This document shows, piece by piece, positions 26,262 to 33,686 of a stretch of DNA of 64,000 bases. A model generated the notes under the pieces. The model was given only the letters and a program-made list of their open reading frames with translations. It searched no databases and had not been told where the DNA came from. Each line of letters begins with the position of its first letter. Position 1 is the first letter of the stretch. This DNA comes from Centipeda felix (GTDB lineage: Bacteria; Bacillota; Negativicutes; Selenomonadales; Selenomonadaceae). The DNA is taken from contig NZ_LT891956.1 in assembly GCF_900186465.1 (NCBI RefSeq), forward strand, positions 130,482 to 194,481. The letters are read 5' to 3'. The position numbers were made by a program, and so were the translations under genes.

Positions 26262-27317
26262 TTATTTTTCTGACGACGCTATGTCCTTGCGCAGTATATG
26301 CAGGCAGAGCGCCGTAACCAAGACACCGATCAGCATATCAATCGCGTACCACAGCGCACCATGAGTCACGGCGGGCAGTACGATCAGTCCGCCGTGCGGA
26401 ACCATGCACTGAACACCGTGGATCATGCCAAGTCCTGCGCCGACTGCACTGCCGATGATGATCGATGGAAGTACAGTCCGCAGGCTCTTGACCGCGAAGG
26501 GGATAGCGCCCTCAGTGATGCCGATCAGCCCCATGAAGATTGCGGAGATGCCCATCTGCCGATCTGCTTCCTCCCATTTCTTTCGCGAAAGGTAAGTAGA
26601 GAGACCGACCCCGAGCGGAGGTATAGCGACGGCGATACGATAGGCTCCGTTCGGCTCATAGATGCCCTCTGCCATCAGTGCGAGTGTGAAGGCTGTTGCC
26701 GTTTTATTGACGGGACCGCCCATATCAAAGGCCGCCATCGCACCGACGATCAGACCGAGGATGAGTGCGCTGCCGCCCTGCATCCCTGACAGCATGGAGA
26801 TCAGCTCACGCATGACCCAGCCGATCGGTTCGACAAGAATATAAATATAGGCAAATCCGACGATGAGTGTCGTGAAGATCGGGATGATCAGGATGGGCAT
26901 GATGGGCTTCAGTGTATTGCCGACATTCCATTTCTTTACCCATTGACCGATGTAGCCGACCATGATGCCCATCAGCATTGCGCCGAGGAAGCCTGTCTGT
27001 ACGTGGTTATCACCGAACGGTGTGTTGGCGAGATAGCCCGTGATCATGCCGGGGGCAATACCGGGCTTGCCGCAGAGAGCGTAGGCGATATAGCCTGAGA
27101 GAACGGGGATCATCATCGCAAAGCCTGCCATGCCGAGCGTTCCGAGGTTTTTCAGTACAGGGTTCGTGACCACCATGCCTTCACCGGCTGTCGCGTCTCC
27201 GCTGGCGAGCGACAGGGCTAAACAGATACCGCCGACCACGACGACCGGCATCATGTAGCTGACGCCAGTGTTAAAGGCTTTTGTCAAGTCAGCTAGGATG
27301 GATTTTGCTTCTGCCAT
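26262..27317 (-). CDS. PTS fructose-family transporter subunit IIC
   Basis: A 351-residue membrane permease of the phosphotransferase system, fructose/mannitol family (EIIC Fru type). It has about nine hydrophobic segments; marks include SYMMPVVVVGGICLA near residue 20, GYLANTPFG, MGGPVNKTAT near residue 190 and ITEGAIPFA near residue 265. It imports and, with IIB, phosphorylates a hexose or hexitol. The gene sits between IIB (19 bases upstream) and the GatZ-like aldolase (27 bases downstream). The aldolase suggests that the imported sugar enters the tagatose-6-phosphate or a related ketose-bisphosphate route, but the substrate is not proved. Confidence 0.93.
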   Translation of the reverse strand: MAEAKSILADLTKAFNTGVSYMMPVVVVGGICLALSLASGDATAGEGMVVTNPVLKNLGTLGMAGFAMMIPVLSGYIAYALCGKPGIAPGMITGYLANTPFGDNHVQTGFLGAMLMGIMVGYIGQWVKKWNVGNTLKPIMPILIIPIFTTLIVGFAYIYILVEPIGWVMRELISMLSGMQGGSALILGLIVGAMAAFDMGGPVNKTATAFTLALMAEGIYEPNGAYRIAVAIPPLGVGLSTYLSRKKWEEADRQMGISAIFMGLIGITEGAIPFAVKSLRTVLPSIIIGSAVGAGLGMIHGVQCMVPHGGLIVLPAVTHGALWYAIDMLIGVLVTALCLHILRKDIASSEK

Positions 27318-27335
27318 TTTCTTTTTCCTCCTCTT

Positions 27336-27656
27336 CTATTTTACAAGTGCGATCGCCTTGTCCACTGTCGCGGCGGGGTCACGGATGAGATCAGCGGGGT
27401 TCAGGGTCAATACGCGTCCTGCTTCGTCCTTCTCCTCGAAGCGATCCTCGCCCTCAATGCCGATGGCGACCGCCATGACAACAACATCCGCGTCGTCGAT
27501 TTCATCCTGTTCAAGCTCGTTTTCGATGCCCATGCCGCCTTGTGTCTCCACCTTGCAGTCAAAGCCGCGTTTTTTGCACTCCTTTTCCAGTGCTTCCTGC
27601 GCCATGTAGGTGTGGGCAATGCCCGTGATACATGCTGCTACACCGACGATTTTCAT
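27336..27656 (-). CDS. PTS fructose-family subunit IIB
   Basis: A 106-residue cytoplasmic EIIB protein. The phosphorylated cysteine is Cys9 in VGVAACITGIAHTYMA, followed by the usual loop. ETQGG near residue 40 is also typical. It takes phosphate from IIA (27682) and hands it to the sugar bound by IIC (26262). A separate, single IIB domain is usual for this three-gene form. Confidence 0.94.
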   Translation of the reverse strand: MKIVGVAACITGIAHTYMAQEALEKECKKRGFDCKVETQGGMGIENELEQDEIDDADVVVMAVAIGIEGEDRFEEKDEAGRVLTLNPADLIRDPAATVDKAIALVK

Positions 27657-27681
27657 ATGAAACCCTCCTAAAATAAAATAC

Positions 27682-28134
27682 TTATCGAATGCTCTGGTCG
27701 ATCTCGCTCAGGAGAGCGTATGCTTCCCGCTGTGATCGACAGGCATAGAGTTTCTCCCTAAAGTCGTCATCGAGGAGCTTCTTGCTGATGGCGGCGATCG
27801 CCTTTAGATGCAGCATCTCTGTATTCGTCTCCGGCACGCCGATGAGGAATGCTGCCTTGACCTCGTCTCCCGTCTCTTGGTCCCAGATAAATGGTGTCTC
27901 GAAGCTCATAAAGGAGATGAATGGTTCTTTTACCGCGTCTGTCTTTCCGTGTGGGATCGCAATACCGTATCCGATGGATGTTGAAACCTCTTCTTCCCGT
28001 TGCAGCACCGCTTCCATGAATTCCTCCGGATCTCTCAGCACCCCCTCTTCTTTTGCCGCCCCTGCGATTTGGCGGATAACATCCTCCTTGTTCTTGAGGG
28101 CTTCTTTGGCAAAGATCAGTGGCTCACGAATCAT
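27682..28134 (-). CDS. PTS fructose/mannitol-family subunit IIA
   Basis: A 150-residue EIIA protein. The phosphorylated histidine is His62 in YGIAIPHGKTD. It is the first gene of the PTS operon on the minus strand, with AAAGGGGG upstream of ATG 28134. The transcript probably starts in the 160-base gap after the regulator gene and its terminator (28235-28274), so expression is likely controlled by the PRD protein encoded directly upstream. Confidence 0.94.
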   Translation of the reverse strand: MIREPLIFAKEALKNKEDVIRQIAGAAKEEGVLRDPEEFMEAVLQREEEVSTSIGYGIAIPHGKTDAVKEPFISFMSFETPFIWDQETGDEVKAAFLIGVPETNTEMLHLKAIAAISKKLLDDDFREKLYACRSQREAYALLSEIDQSIR

Positions 28135-28234
28135 TTTTTATAGATCCCCCTTTCTGTTCCTTATTCACAGAATAGCAAAACAATGCGTGGAGTAAAACAC
28201 AGCGTATTTTCTTCTGCGTGCAAATCCTTGTGTG

Positions 28235-28274
28235 AAAATAGGAGCAGCTGTATGAAGGTACAGTTGCTCCTATT
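28235..28274 (-). terminator. Terminator after the PRD regulator
   Basis: On the minus strand ATAGGAGCAACTGT / ACAGCTGCTCCTAT with an 8-base loop is followed by TTTTC. It separates the regulator from the PTS structural genes. Confidence 0.75.
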
Positions 28275-28294
28275 ATGGATATTAGGTGATGATT

Positions 28295-30208
28295 TCATCC
28301 GGCGATAAGATGCGCCAGCTCGAGCCGGAACTCCTGTACAGGCAGTGCCTGCATCTCCGGCAGCGCACGGCGGAGCTCCTCGCTGACCAAACGTTTGTAG
28401 AAACTTGAGATGAGTGGGAGGCGGCGGCCCATGTCTACGCGGCTGACGGCGAAAATAAATACATAGGAAATATCAGAGACCCGCCAACGGAGCGGCTGTT
28501 TCAGACGGATGATGAGGAGTGCGGTCTCACGGACGAGGTCGGGATTTCCATGTGGTACGGCGATTGTGCCGAGATCTGTCGAGGAGATATATTCCCTCTC
28601 CAACAGGCTGCCGAGATAGTCTCCCGTGACCGCCCCTGCCTCCTCGAGTTTTCGCGCGGCAAGCGTGAGCGCCTCCTCCGCATTGTTTGCCCGTTCCATA
28701 TCCATGACATGTGCGCGCATCAGGTAGAGCAGCAGGACGTTCCTCTGCCCTTGGGTCTCCACGAATTGGCGCACGGCAGCTAGTTCCTGCGCTGGCAGCG
28801 TCGGAGAGACATAGAGGACGGGCGGCAGACCCTCTGTATTCGCAATGGCCTCCGTGCTCACGACAAGATCGGCTTCCGCTGCATCATGTGCGAGGAAACT
28901 TTGCATCGAGGTGCTGCCGATGATGAAGATGCCCGCGTGCAGATGCGTAAGGCGCTCGGCGATGAGGTTTGCCGCCGCCATGCCATAGTGGCAGACGACC
29001 AGCACACGTACGCGCTGGCCTGTGCTCCTGAGACGTTCAAGTGCCGCTTGGAAATGCAGCGTCAGGTAGAGAAGTTCCTCCTCCAAGACCTGATAGTCAT
29101 ACATCTCTGCTAAAACTTGTGCTGCGATCACCGCCATTTCGAAGCCGATCGGGTACTCGACGCGGATCCCTTGTCCCTCGTGCTCTTGAAAGGTCGTCTT
29201 GAGGAGGTCGCGCCGGATCACTGTCGTATAGAGGTGTACGGCGAGTCCTGAGAGCAATGCCTCATCCCCTGAGAGATCGAGTACAAGACGCCCCTCGATG
29301 CGTGTGAGAATCTCATTTAATGCACCCTGCATTTCCTCACGATAAAATGCGCTATCCTCCATCTTTTGCTTGCGCAGACTTAGGAAGAGATAGCGAAAAT
29401 ATGCCCGCTCGTCGACAGGCAGCCCGAGTGCATGCACGACATCCTGCGCAAGTTCCTGACAAAGCGCCTCCCCTTTCATGCCTGTGGAAAGCTCTCCGGC
29501 CAAGGGCCCCGGTGATGCCATACGGAAGGCCCGATGCACATAGGTGATGTAGACCATCTGGAGATATGCCAACCGCTGTGATTCATCCGTGAAACTAAAT
29601 GCGCGCTGCGCACGGAGCAGACCGACCGCTTTGGCGGCTCGTGCCGCTTCCTCCTCCGTCACGAAATCCAGCAGCGGGAAATGATCCCTGTGGAAGAGGC
29701 GTGTTTCCTCCTTGAAGTCGATCCCCTTGAAGTACGGCAACAGGAGTTCTGCAAACAGATTGCGCCGCTCGAACTGGGTGCTTGTCATGCGTATACCATG
29801 CCGACGCATGGATATTATCTCGTCGTCGTACTTTTGAAGCAAGATACTCATAACCTTTTCCAGCAGGGACTTCGAAATGAAGAGTGCGTCTGCCATATCT
29901 TGGAGCACCATGAAATCATCGCTCATCAAGAGGAGTAGGCGTACCTGGCTTTCGAGGGAGAACTCCTGCATTGTTTGGGCGGTCTTGCGCAGATAACTCA
30001 AATTTTCCCGTCCGATCAGGCGGATTCCTCCGCCCGAGCGTATGGAGATCTCCACACCATGCTCTCTGAGCAGGGGCGTGAGCTGCAGGAGGTCGTTTTT
30101 TACCGTTGCCGCTGCGACATGCAGCGCCGCTGCAAGCTCTCGCTGTCCCCACTGCGGCTGCTTTTGCAAATAGCGTAAGAGCGTCAGCTGCCGTCGGATC
30201 AGTTTCAT
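28295..30208 (-). CDS. PTS-controlled transcriptional activator (PRD/MtlR-type)
   Basis: A 637-residue multidomain regulator. N-terminal helix-turn-helix domains (RRQLTLLRYLQKQP, WGQRELAAALHVAAATVKNDL) are followed by a second HTH region (about residues 75-160), two PRD domains (about 165-390), an EIIB-Gat-like domain (about 395-480, VRVLVVCHYGMAAANL with its Cys) and a C-terminal EIIA-like domain (about 500-637, TIAVPHGNPD with a phosphorylatable His). Proteins of this layout activate the adjacent PTS operon and are tuned by phosphorylation from HPr and the cognate IIB/IIA. ATG 30208 has AAAGGAGG 8 bases upstream. The cognate operon follows directly on the same strand. Confidence 0.9.
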   Translation of the reverse strand: MKLIRRQLTLLRYLQKQPQWGQRELAAALHVAAATVKNDLLQLTPLLREHGVEISIRSGGGIRLIGRENLSYLRKTAQTMQEFSLESQVRLLLLMSDDFMVLQDMADALFISKSLLEKVMSILLQKYDDEIISMRRHGIRMTSTQFERRNLFAELLLPYFKGIDFKEETRLFHRDHFPLLDFVTEEEAARAAKAVGLLRAQRAFSFTDESQRLAYLQMVYITYVHRAFRMASPGPLAGELSTGMKGEALCQELAQDVVHALGLPVDERAYFRYLFLSLRKQKMEDSAFYREEMQGALNEILTRIEGRLVLDLSGDEALLSGLAVHLYTTVIRRDLLKTTFQEHEGQGIRVEYPIGFEMAVIAAQVLAEMYDYQVLEEELLYLTLHFQAALERLRSTGQRVRVLVVCHYGMAAANLIAERLTHLHAGIFIIGSTSMQSFLAHDAAEADLVVSTEAIANTEGLPPVLYVSPTLPAQELAAVRQFVETQGQRNVLLLYLMRAHVMDMERANNAEEALTLAARKLEEAGAVTGDYLGSLLEREYISSTDLGTIAVPHGNPDLVRETALLIIRLKQPLRWRVSDISYVFIFAVSRVDMGRRLPLISSFYKRLVSEELRRALPEMQALPVQEFRLELAHLIAG

Positions 30209-30425
30209 TTCCTGCACCTCCTTTGTATCCTGCTTCCCTACGCGATGCATTCATCATAGCAAAGAGGGGAGACAGATAATACACATATTTTTTCTGTGTA
30301 CAATAAAATTTGTGGGGCTGTTTGACTTTGTATGGAAAATTTACCCCCACGGCACTCTCCTTTTCTCGTTTCACAGCAACTACTCTCGATAGAGGTAAAT
30401 GTGAGGCAGGAAAGGAGAATTTTTT

Positions 30426-30599
30426 ATGCGAAACAATTTGCCGCGTGTGGACTGGATGGTCGGGACGGGGCTGGTCGTCGTCGCGATTCTCTCCGTGTTC
30501 TATGGGAGCGCGGAGCTGACGAGCAACATCGCCTCGGGGCTGATCGGCTTTCTCGGGCGCACGGTCATGATGCGCGGGGAAAAGGAGGGGACGCGATGA
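30426..30599 (+). CDS. 57-residue holin-like membrane peptide
   Basis: A small protein with a hydrophobic helix (MVGTGLVVVAILSVFYG, about residues 11-27) and a basic, polar C-terminus. AAAGGAG is 9 bases upstream of ATG 30426. It overlaps the amidase gene by 4 bases (ATGA). Small membrane protein plus overlapping peptidoglycan amidase is the usual lysis-cassette layout of phages, so a holin-like role is inferred from context; the sequence alone does not assign a holin family. No other phage genes are nearby. Confidence 0.65.
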   Translation: MRNNLPRVDWMVGTGLVVVAILSVFYGSAELTSNIASGLIGFLGRTVMMRGEKEGTR

Positions 30600-31213
30600 G
30601 TGCGGTGCTTCCTGCGTCTGCCATGCGGCGCGTGACCTGCCGTGAGCTGCGCCTCCTCGGGGCGGCGTACCGCCTGCCGCTCGCTTATGCCGCCGCGCGC
30701 TGCGCACGCGAGACGAAGCTCTACCTGCACTGGACGGCGGGGCACTACGGGCAGTTCTTCGCGGACTACCACGTCCAGATCGACGCGGACGGCGCGATCT
30801 ATGTGATCGGGGACGGTGCACTCGATGCGCTGCACGCCGCGACCTATCGGCGCAACAGCGGGAGCGTCAGCATCGCCCTCCTCGGCTGCGTCGGAGCGAC
30901 GACGGAGGATCTCGGCGCAGAGCCGCCGACCGCCGCGCAGATCGAGGGGCTGGCGATGGCGGCTGCGGCACTTGCTGACGGCCTCTGGCTCACGATCGAC
31001 ATCGAACGCATCATGACCCACGGCGAGGCGGCGGACAACGCGGACGGCGTCTGTGCCCACGCGCCCTATGGACCGCGCACGACATGCGAGCGCTGGGACC
31101 TCGAGTACCTCGGTACAGCGGAGAGCCCCGCCTTCGCCCCGTGGGCGAAGGACGGCACGCGCGGCGGCGACGTGCTTCGAGGAAAGGCACAGTGGTATCG
31201 TCAGCACAAGTAG
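30596..31213 (+). CDS. Phage-type N-acetylmuramoyl-L-alanine amidase (amidase_2/PGRP fold)
   Basis: A 205-residue endolysin-like amidase. Zinc-ligand motifs are visible: LYLHWTAGHYGQF near residue 41 (His), and CAHAPYGPRTTCERWDLEYL near residue 143 (His and Cys). The core between them (YHVQIDADGAIY, RNSGSVSIALLGC) is typical of the PGRP/amidase_2 fold. No signal peptide is present, so export would need a holin, which fits the overlapping gene upstream. It would cut the bond between MurNAc and the stem peptide. It is probably a left-over or domesticated prophage lysis gene. Confidence 0.88.
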   Translation: MSAVLPASAMRRVTCRELRLLGAAYRLPLAYAAARCARETKLYLHWTAGHYGQFFADYHVQIDADGAIYVIGDGALDALHAATYRRNSGSVSIALLGCVGATTEDLGAEPPTAAQIEGLAMAAAALADGLWLTIDIERIMTHGEAADNADGVCAHAPYGPRTTCERWDLEYLGTAESPAFAPWAKDGTRGGDVLRGKAQWYRQHK

Positions 31214-31315
31214 ACCGCCCTGCCAAGGCAGAGAGGACCCTCATATACGATCACGGTACCTCACAAATTCCGATCCATAAAAATAACCGTCAGTCATATA
31301 ATGCATTCAGCAAAT

Positions 31316-31330
31316 ATGACCGGCGGTCAT
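31316..31330. promoter_or_regulatory. TetR-type operator palindrome
   Basis: Perfect palindrome ATGACCG-G-CGGTCAT just upstream of the truncated MFS gene, with a TATAAT at 31297-31302 before it. Such palindromes are typical TetR-family operators in front of drug-efflux genes. No tetR gene is nearby. Confidence 0.5.
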
Positions 31331-31356
31331 TTTATTGGGGAAATCAAGGGATGATC

Positions 31357-31491
31357 ATGGAACGAACAAAACGCAGGCGTTCCTTCCTCGTCATACTGAG
31401 CACAGTTATGGCGTTCGCCTTGCTCTCAACGGACATCTTCCTGCCCGCTCTGATCGATCCCCCTTTGGCCGCGGACGACGCGATAAGCTGA
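31357..31491 (+). pseudogene. Truncated Bcr/CflA-type drug-efflux MFS gene (N-terminus only)
   Basis: Only 44 codons remain. The segment SFLVILSTVMAFALLSTDIFLPAL matches the first membrane helix of Bcr/CflA multidrug transporters (piece to compare: LLSTDIFLPAL); a full gene would be about 400 codons. The frame ends at TGA 31491 after DPPLAADDAIS. The promoter-operator region upstream is still intact, so this is a deletion that kept the 5' end. An inverted repeat TGACGGGAGAAT-like sequence lies right after the stop (31491-31511). Confidence 0.6.
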
Positions 31492-31651
31492 CGCGGGATT
31501 CTCCCGTCATTTTATGCAGTCATAAAAATTAGCAGTAAGTCCTAACAGAACTTAAATTCATTTTATATCCATTTCCCATATGCGCATCGTATTCTATCCA
31601 CAGAGACCGTGATAGGTTGACGGCAGCGCCGTCTGAAAGGATGTGGTTCAC

Positions 31652-31927
31652 ATGATGACAACAAAGATGATGAAGCGGACTGCGATCGCCGCGATCGTCG
31701 GCGCCATGAGCTACGGTGCCGCAGGCGTGGCCGAGGTATCCGCGCACGCGCTCAGTGTACCGGCAGAGCGCGCGTCGTACACGAGCTTTGACGGACGCGA
31801 TGATGTTCAGCAGCTCGCATGGGGCGGACGGCGCAAGAGCGGCAGCAAGCGCTACTCGAAGGGAAGCATGACTACGGCCGCCATCGCAGGCGCTGTCGTT
31901 GGCGCGATCATTGCGAAGAATACCTGA
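31652..31927 (+). CDS. Small secreted or membrane protein with glycine-zipper C-terminus
   Basis: A 91-residue protein. A signal-like N-terminus (KMMKRTAIAAIVGAMSYGAAG, about residues 5-25) is followed by a polar middle, a basic stretch (GGRRKSGSKRYSKG) and a C-terminal small-residue helix (TTAAIAGAVVGAIIAKN). The family is not recognised. ATG 31652 has AAAGGA 11 bases upstream; a GTG at 31643 is possible. A hairpin terminator follows, then the GH26 gene under its own promoter. Confidence 0.65.
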   Translation: MMTTKMMKRTAIAAIVGAMSYGAAGVAEVSAHALSVPAERASYTSFDGRDDVQQLAWGGRRKSGSKRYSKGSMTTAAIAGAVVGAIIAKNT

Positions 31928-31945
31928 TATTCGGAGATCATAGGG

Positions 31946-31977
31946 CACCCACTCCTACGGGGGCGGGTGTTTTTTTG
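31946..31977 (+). terminator. Terminator before the GH26 gene
   Basis: GCACCC / GGGTG(T) hairpin followed by TTTTTTT. A good extended -10 (TGCTATAAT, 31978-31986) for the next gene lies right after it. Confidence 0.65.
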
Positions 31978-32007
31978 TGCTATAATATCTGCAAAGGAGG
32001 AAATCGG

Positions 32008-33417
32008 ATGATATATTCCACTTTTGCCGGGGCAATGCGCACATATGTCCTGATCGGCGCTCTGTTCGGGCTTATGCCGCTCTCTGCCGCTGCACATCCC
32101 GTGGACGATCCGGCGGATCCTGTCTACCGGGCGCGGACGGTTCTGCCCGACGCGGCAAAGGCGCGCCGCGACGCACCGGCACTCGAGACGCTCCGCGCCG
32201 CTGCTCCGCGTACGGTGCATTTCGCCGATGCGGCGGTGACGGCCGCCGCTGCTCCGCGTACGGTGCATTTCGCCGATGCGGCGGTGACGGCGGAGACGCG
32301 CCGGCTCTATGCGTATCTTACAGCGCTCGGGCGCCTGCAGTACACGATCTACGGACATCAGAACGACGCGCATCATAAATTTTTTCGCATCGACAGCGGT
32401 ACGAACTCCGATACGAAGGACATGACGGGCGCGCTCGCAGGGATCGTCGGGCTCGACGCACTCTCGCTGACGGGTGAGGAGCTGGAGCTGACCGATGCGG
32501 AGCGCGCAGCGGGCATGAGCTGTGCGGACAAACTCGAGCGGATCGCGGCAGAGGCGTCGAACGAGGGCGCGATCCTGACGCTCTCCATGCACATTCCCAA
32601 CCTCGCGCGCGCGGCCAAGCGACCGCAGGCGGCTGGCGGCTATGACTTTTCGGGCTATTCGCCGGACGATCTCTCGGGGCATGTCCTGCACCGCGCCGTT
32701 CCGGGCGGCGATCTGCATCCGGTCTATACGGCCTACCTCGATATGGTCGCGGATTTTCTGCTGCGCATGCAGAGGCGCGGCATCCCCGTGCTCTTTCGCC
32801 CGCTCCATGAGCACAACGGAGACTGGTTCTGGTGGGGCGCAGCGGGGACGGACGGCGCGGACTACACTGCGCTCTGGCAGTACACGGTCCACTATCTGCG
32901 CGATGTACGCGGCGTGCACAATGCGCTCTACGTCTATGCGCCGAACGCGCCGTTCTCGTCGGCGGAGGACTATCTCGACCGCTATCCGGGCGATGCGTAT
33001 GTGGACGTATTCGGCTTTGACTTCTACGACGATGACGACGATACGCCCGCCTTTTTGGAGCGGCTCGAGCATGCGGCGGCGCTGGTTGTGTCTGCGACGG
33101 ATGCGCACGGCAAACTCCCTGCGCTCACCGAGGTCGGCGTTCATAAAAACGGCGGCGGGCTCGCACTCACGGGCAATGACGATCCGCATTGGACGAGTGC
33201 GGCGGCAGCCGTCGCGCGGCGTCATCATATCCCGTATCTCATGACGTGGGCGAACTTTGAGCAGGAGGAGAAGAACTTCTACCAGCCCTTCATGGTCAGC
33301 GATACGCGCGGCCACGAGCTCGTCGACGGATTCATTGACTACTATAATGAGGAGACCTCGCTCTTCGCCGACGGTCTCGGAGACTGGCGGGGATTGCCTG
33401 TGCCTGTGCAGGAATAA
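32008..33417 (+). CDS. Secreted GH26 family beta-mannanase-like glycoside hydrolase
   Basis: A 469-residue protein with an N-terminal signal (TYVLIGALFGLMPLSAAA, about residues 12-30). The catalytic domain (about 110-460) has the GH26 acid/base motif FRPLHEHNGDWFWWG (Glu near residue 268) and the nucleophile region LPALTEVGVHK (Glu near 375); YGHQND near residue 115 is also typical. Such enzymes cut beta-1,4-mannan or mannan-like glycans outside the cytoplasm. Before the catalytic domain, a 48-bp tandem duplication gives two copies of APRTVHFADAAVTA. ATG 32008 follows AAAGGAGG at a spacing of 7. It is a single gene with its own promoter; no mannan transport genes are near. Confidence 0.88.
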   Translation: MIYSTFAGAMRTYVLIGALFGLMPLSAAAHPVDDPADPVYRARTVLPDAAKARRDAPALETLRAAAPRTVHFADAAVTAAAAPRTVHFADAAVTAETRRLYAYLTALGRLQYTIYGHQNDAHHKFFRIDSGTNSDTKDMTGALAGIVGLDALSLTGEELELTDAERAAGMSCADKLERIAAEASNEGAILTLSMHIPNLARAAKRPQAAGGYDFSGYSPDDLSGHVLHRAVPGGDLHPVYTAYLDMVADFLLRMQRRGIPVLFRPLHEHNGDWFWWGAAGTDGADYTALWQYTVHYLRDVRGVHNALYVYAPNAPFSSAEDYLDRYPGDAYVDVFGFDFYDDDDDTPAFLERLEHAAALVVSATDAHGKLPALTEVGVHKNGGGLALTGNDDPHWTSAAAAVARRHHIPYLMTWANFEQEEKNFYQPFMVSDTRGHELVDGFIDYYNEETSLFADGLGDWRGLPVPVQE

Positions 33418-33686
33418 AGATTGGGGGCTGGGAAATCGCCGGGTATCCCGGCCGCACGCACTCCCCCATAGACCTTCCTTGCGATAGAAATGATACCTTA
33501 CCTTTCGTTCTCTTTCTGCAGGTAAAATCCCTACGCCAAGCGGCTGCTTTTCGCAAAAAAGCGAACAAGGACGGGCATCTGTGTGCTATACTGAGCAAAA
33601 TGAGTTCGTATCAATCTTGAGAGGGATTGTTGTGCCCTTGGCATTACTGAGGGAATGTGTCTTTATATTTGCGATAGGGAAACATA

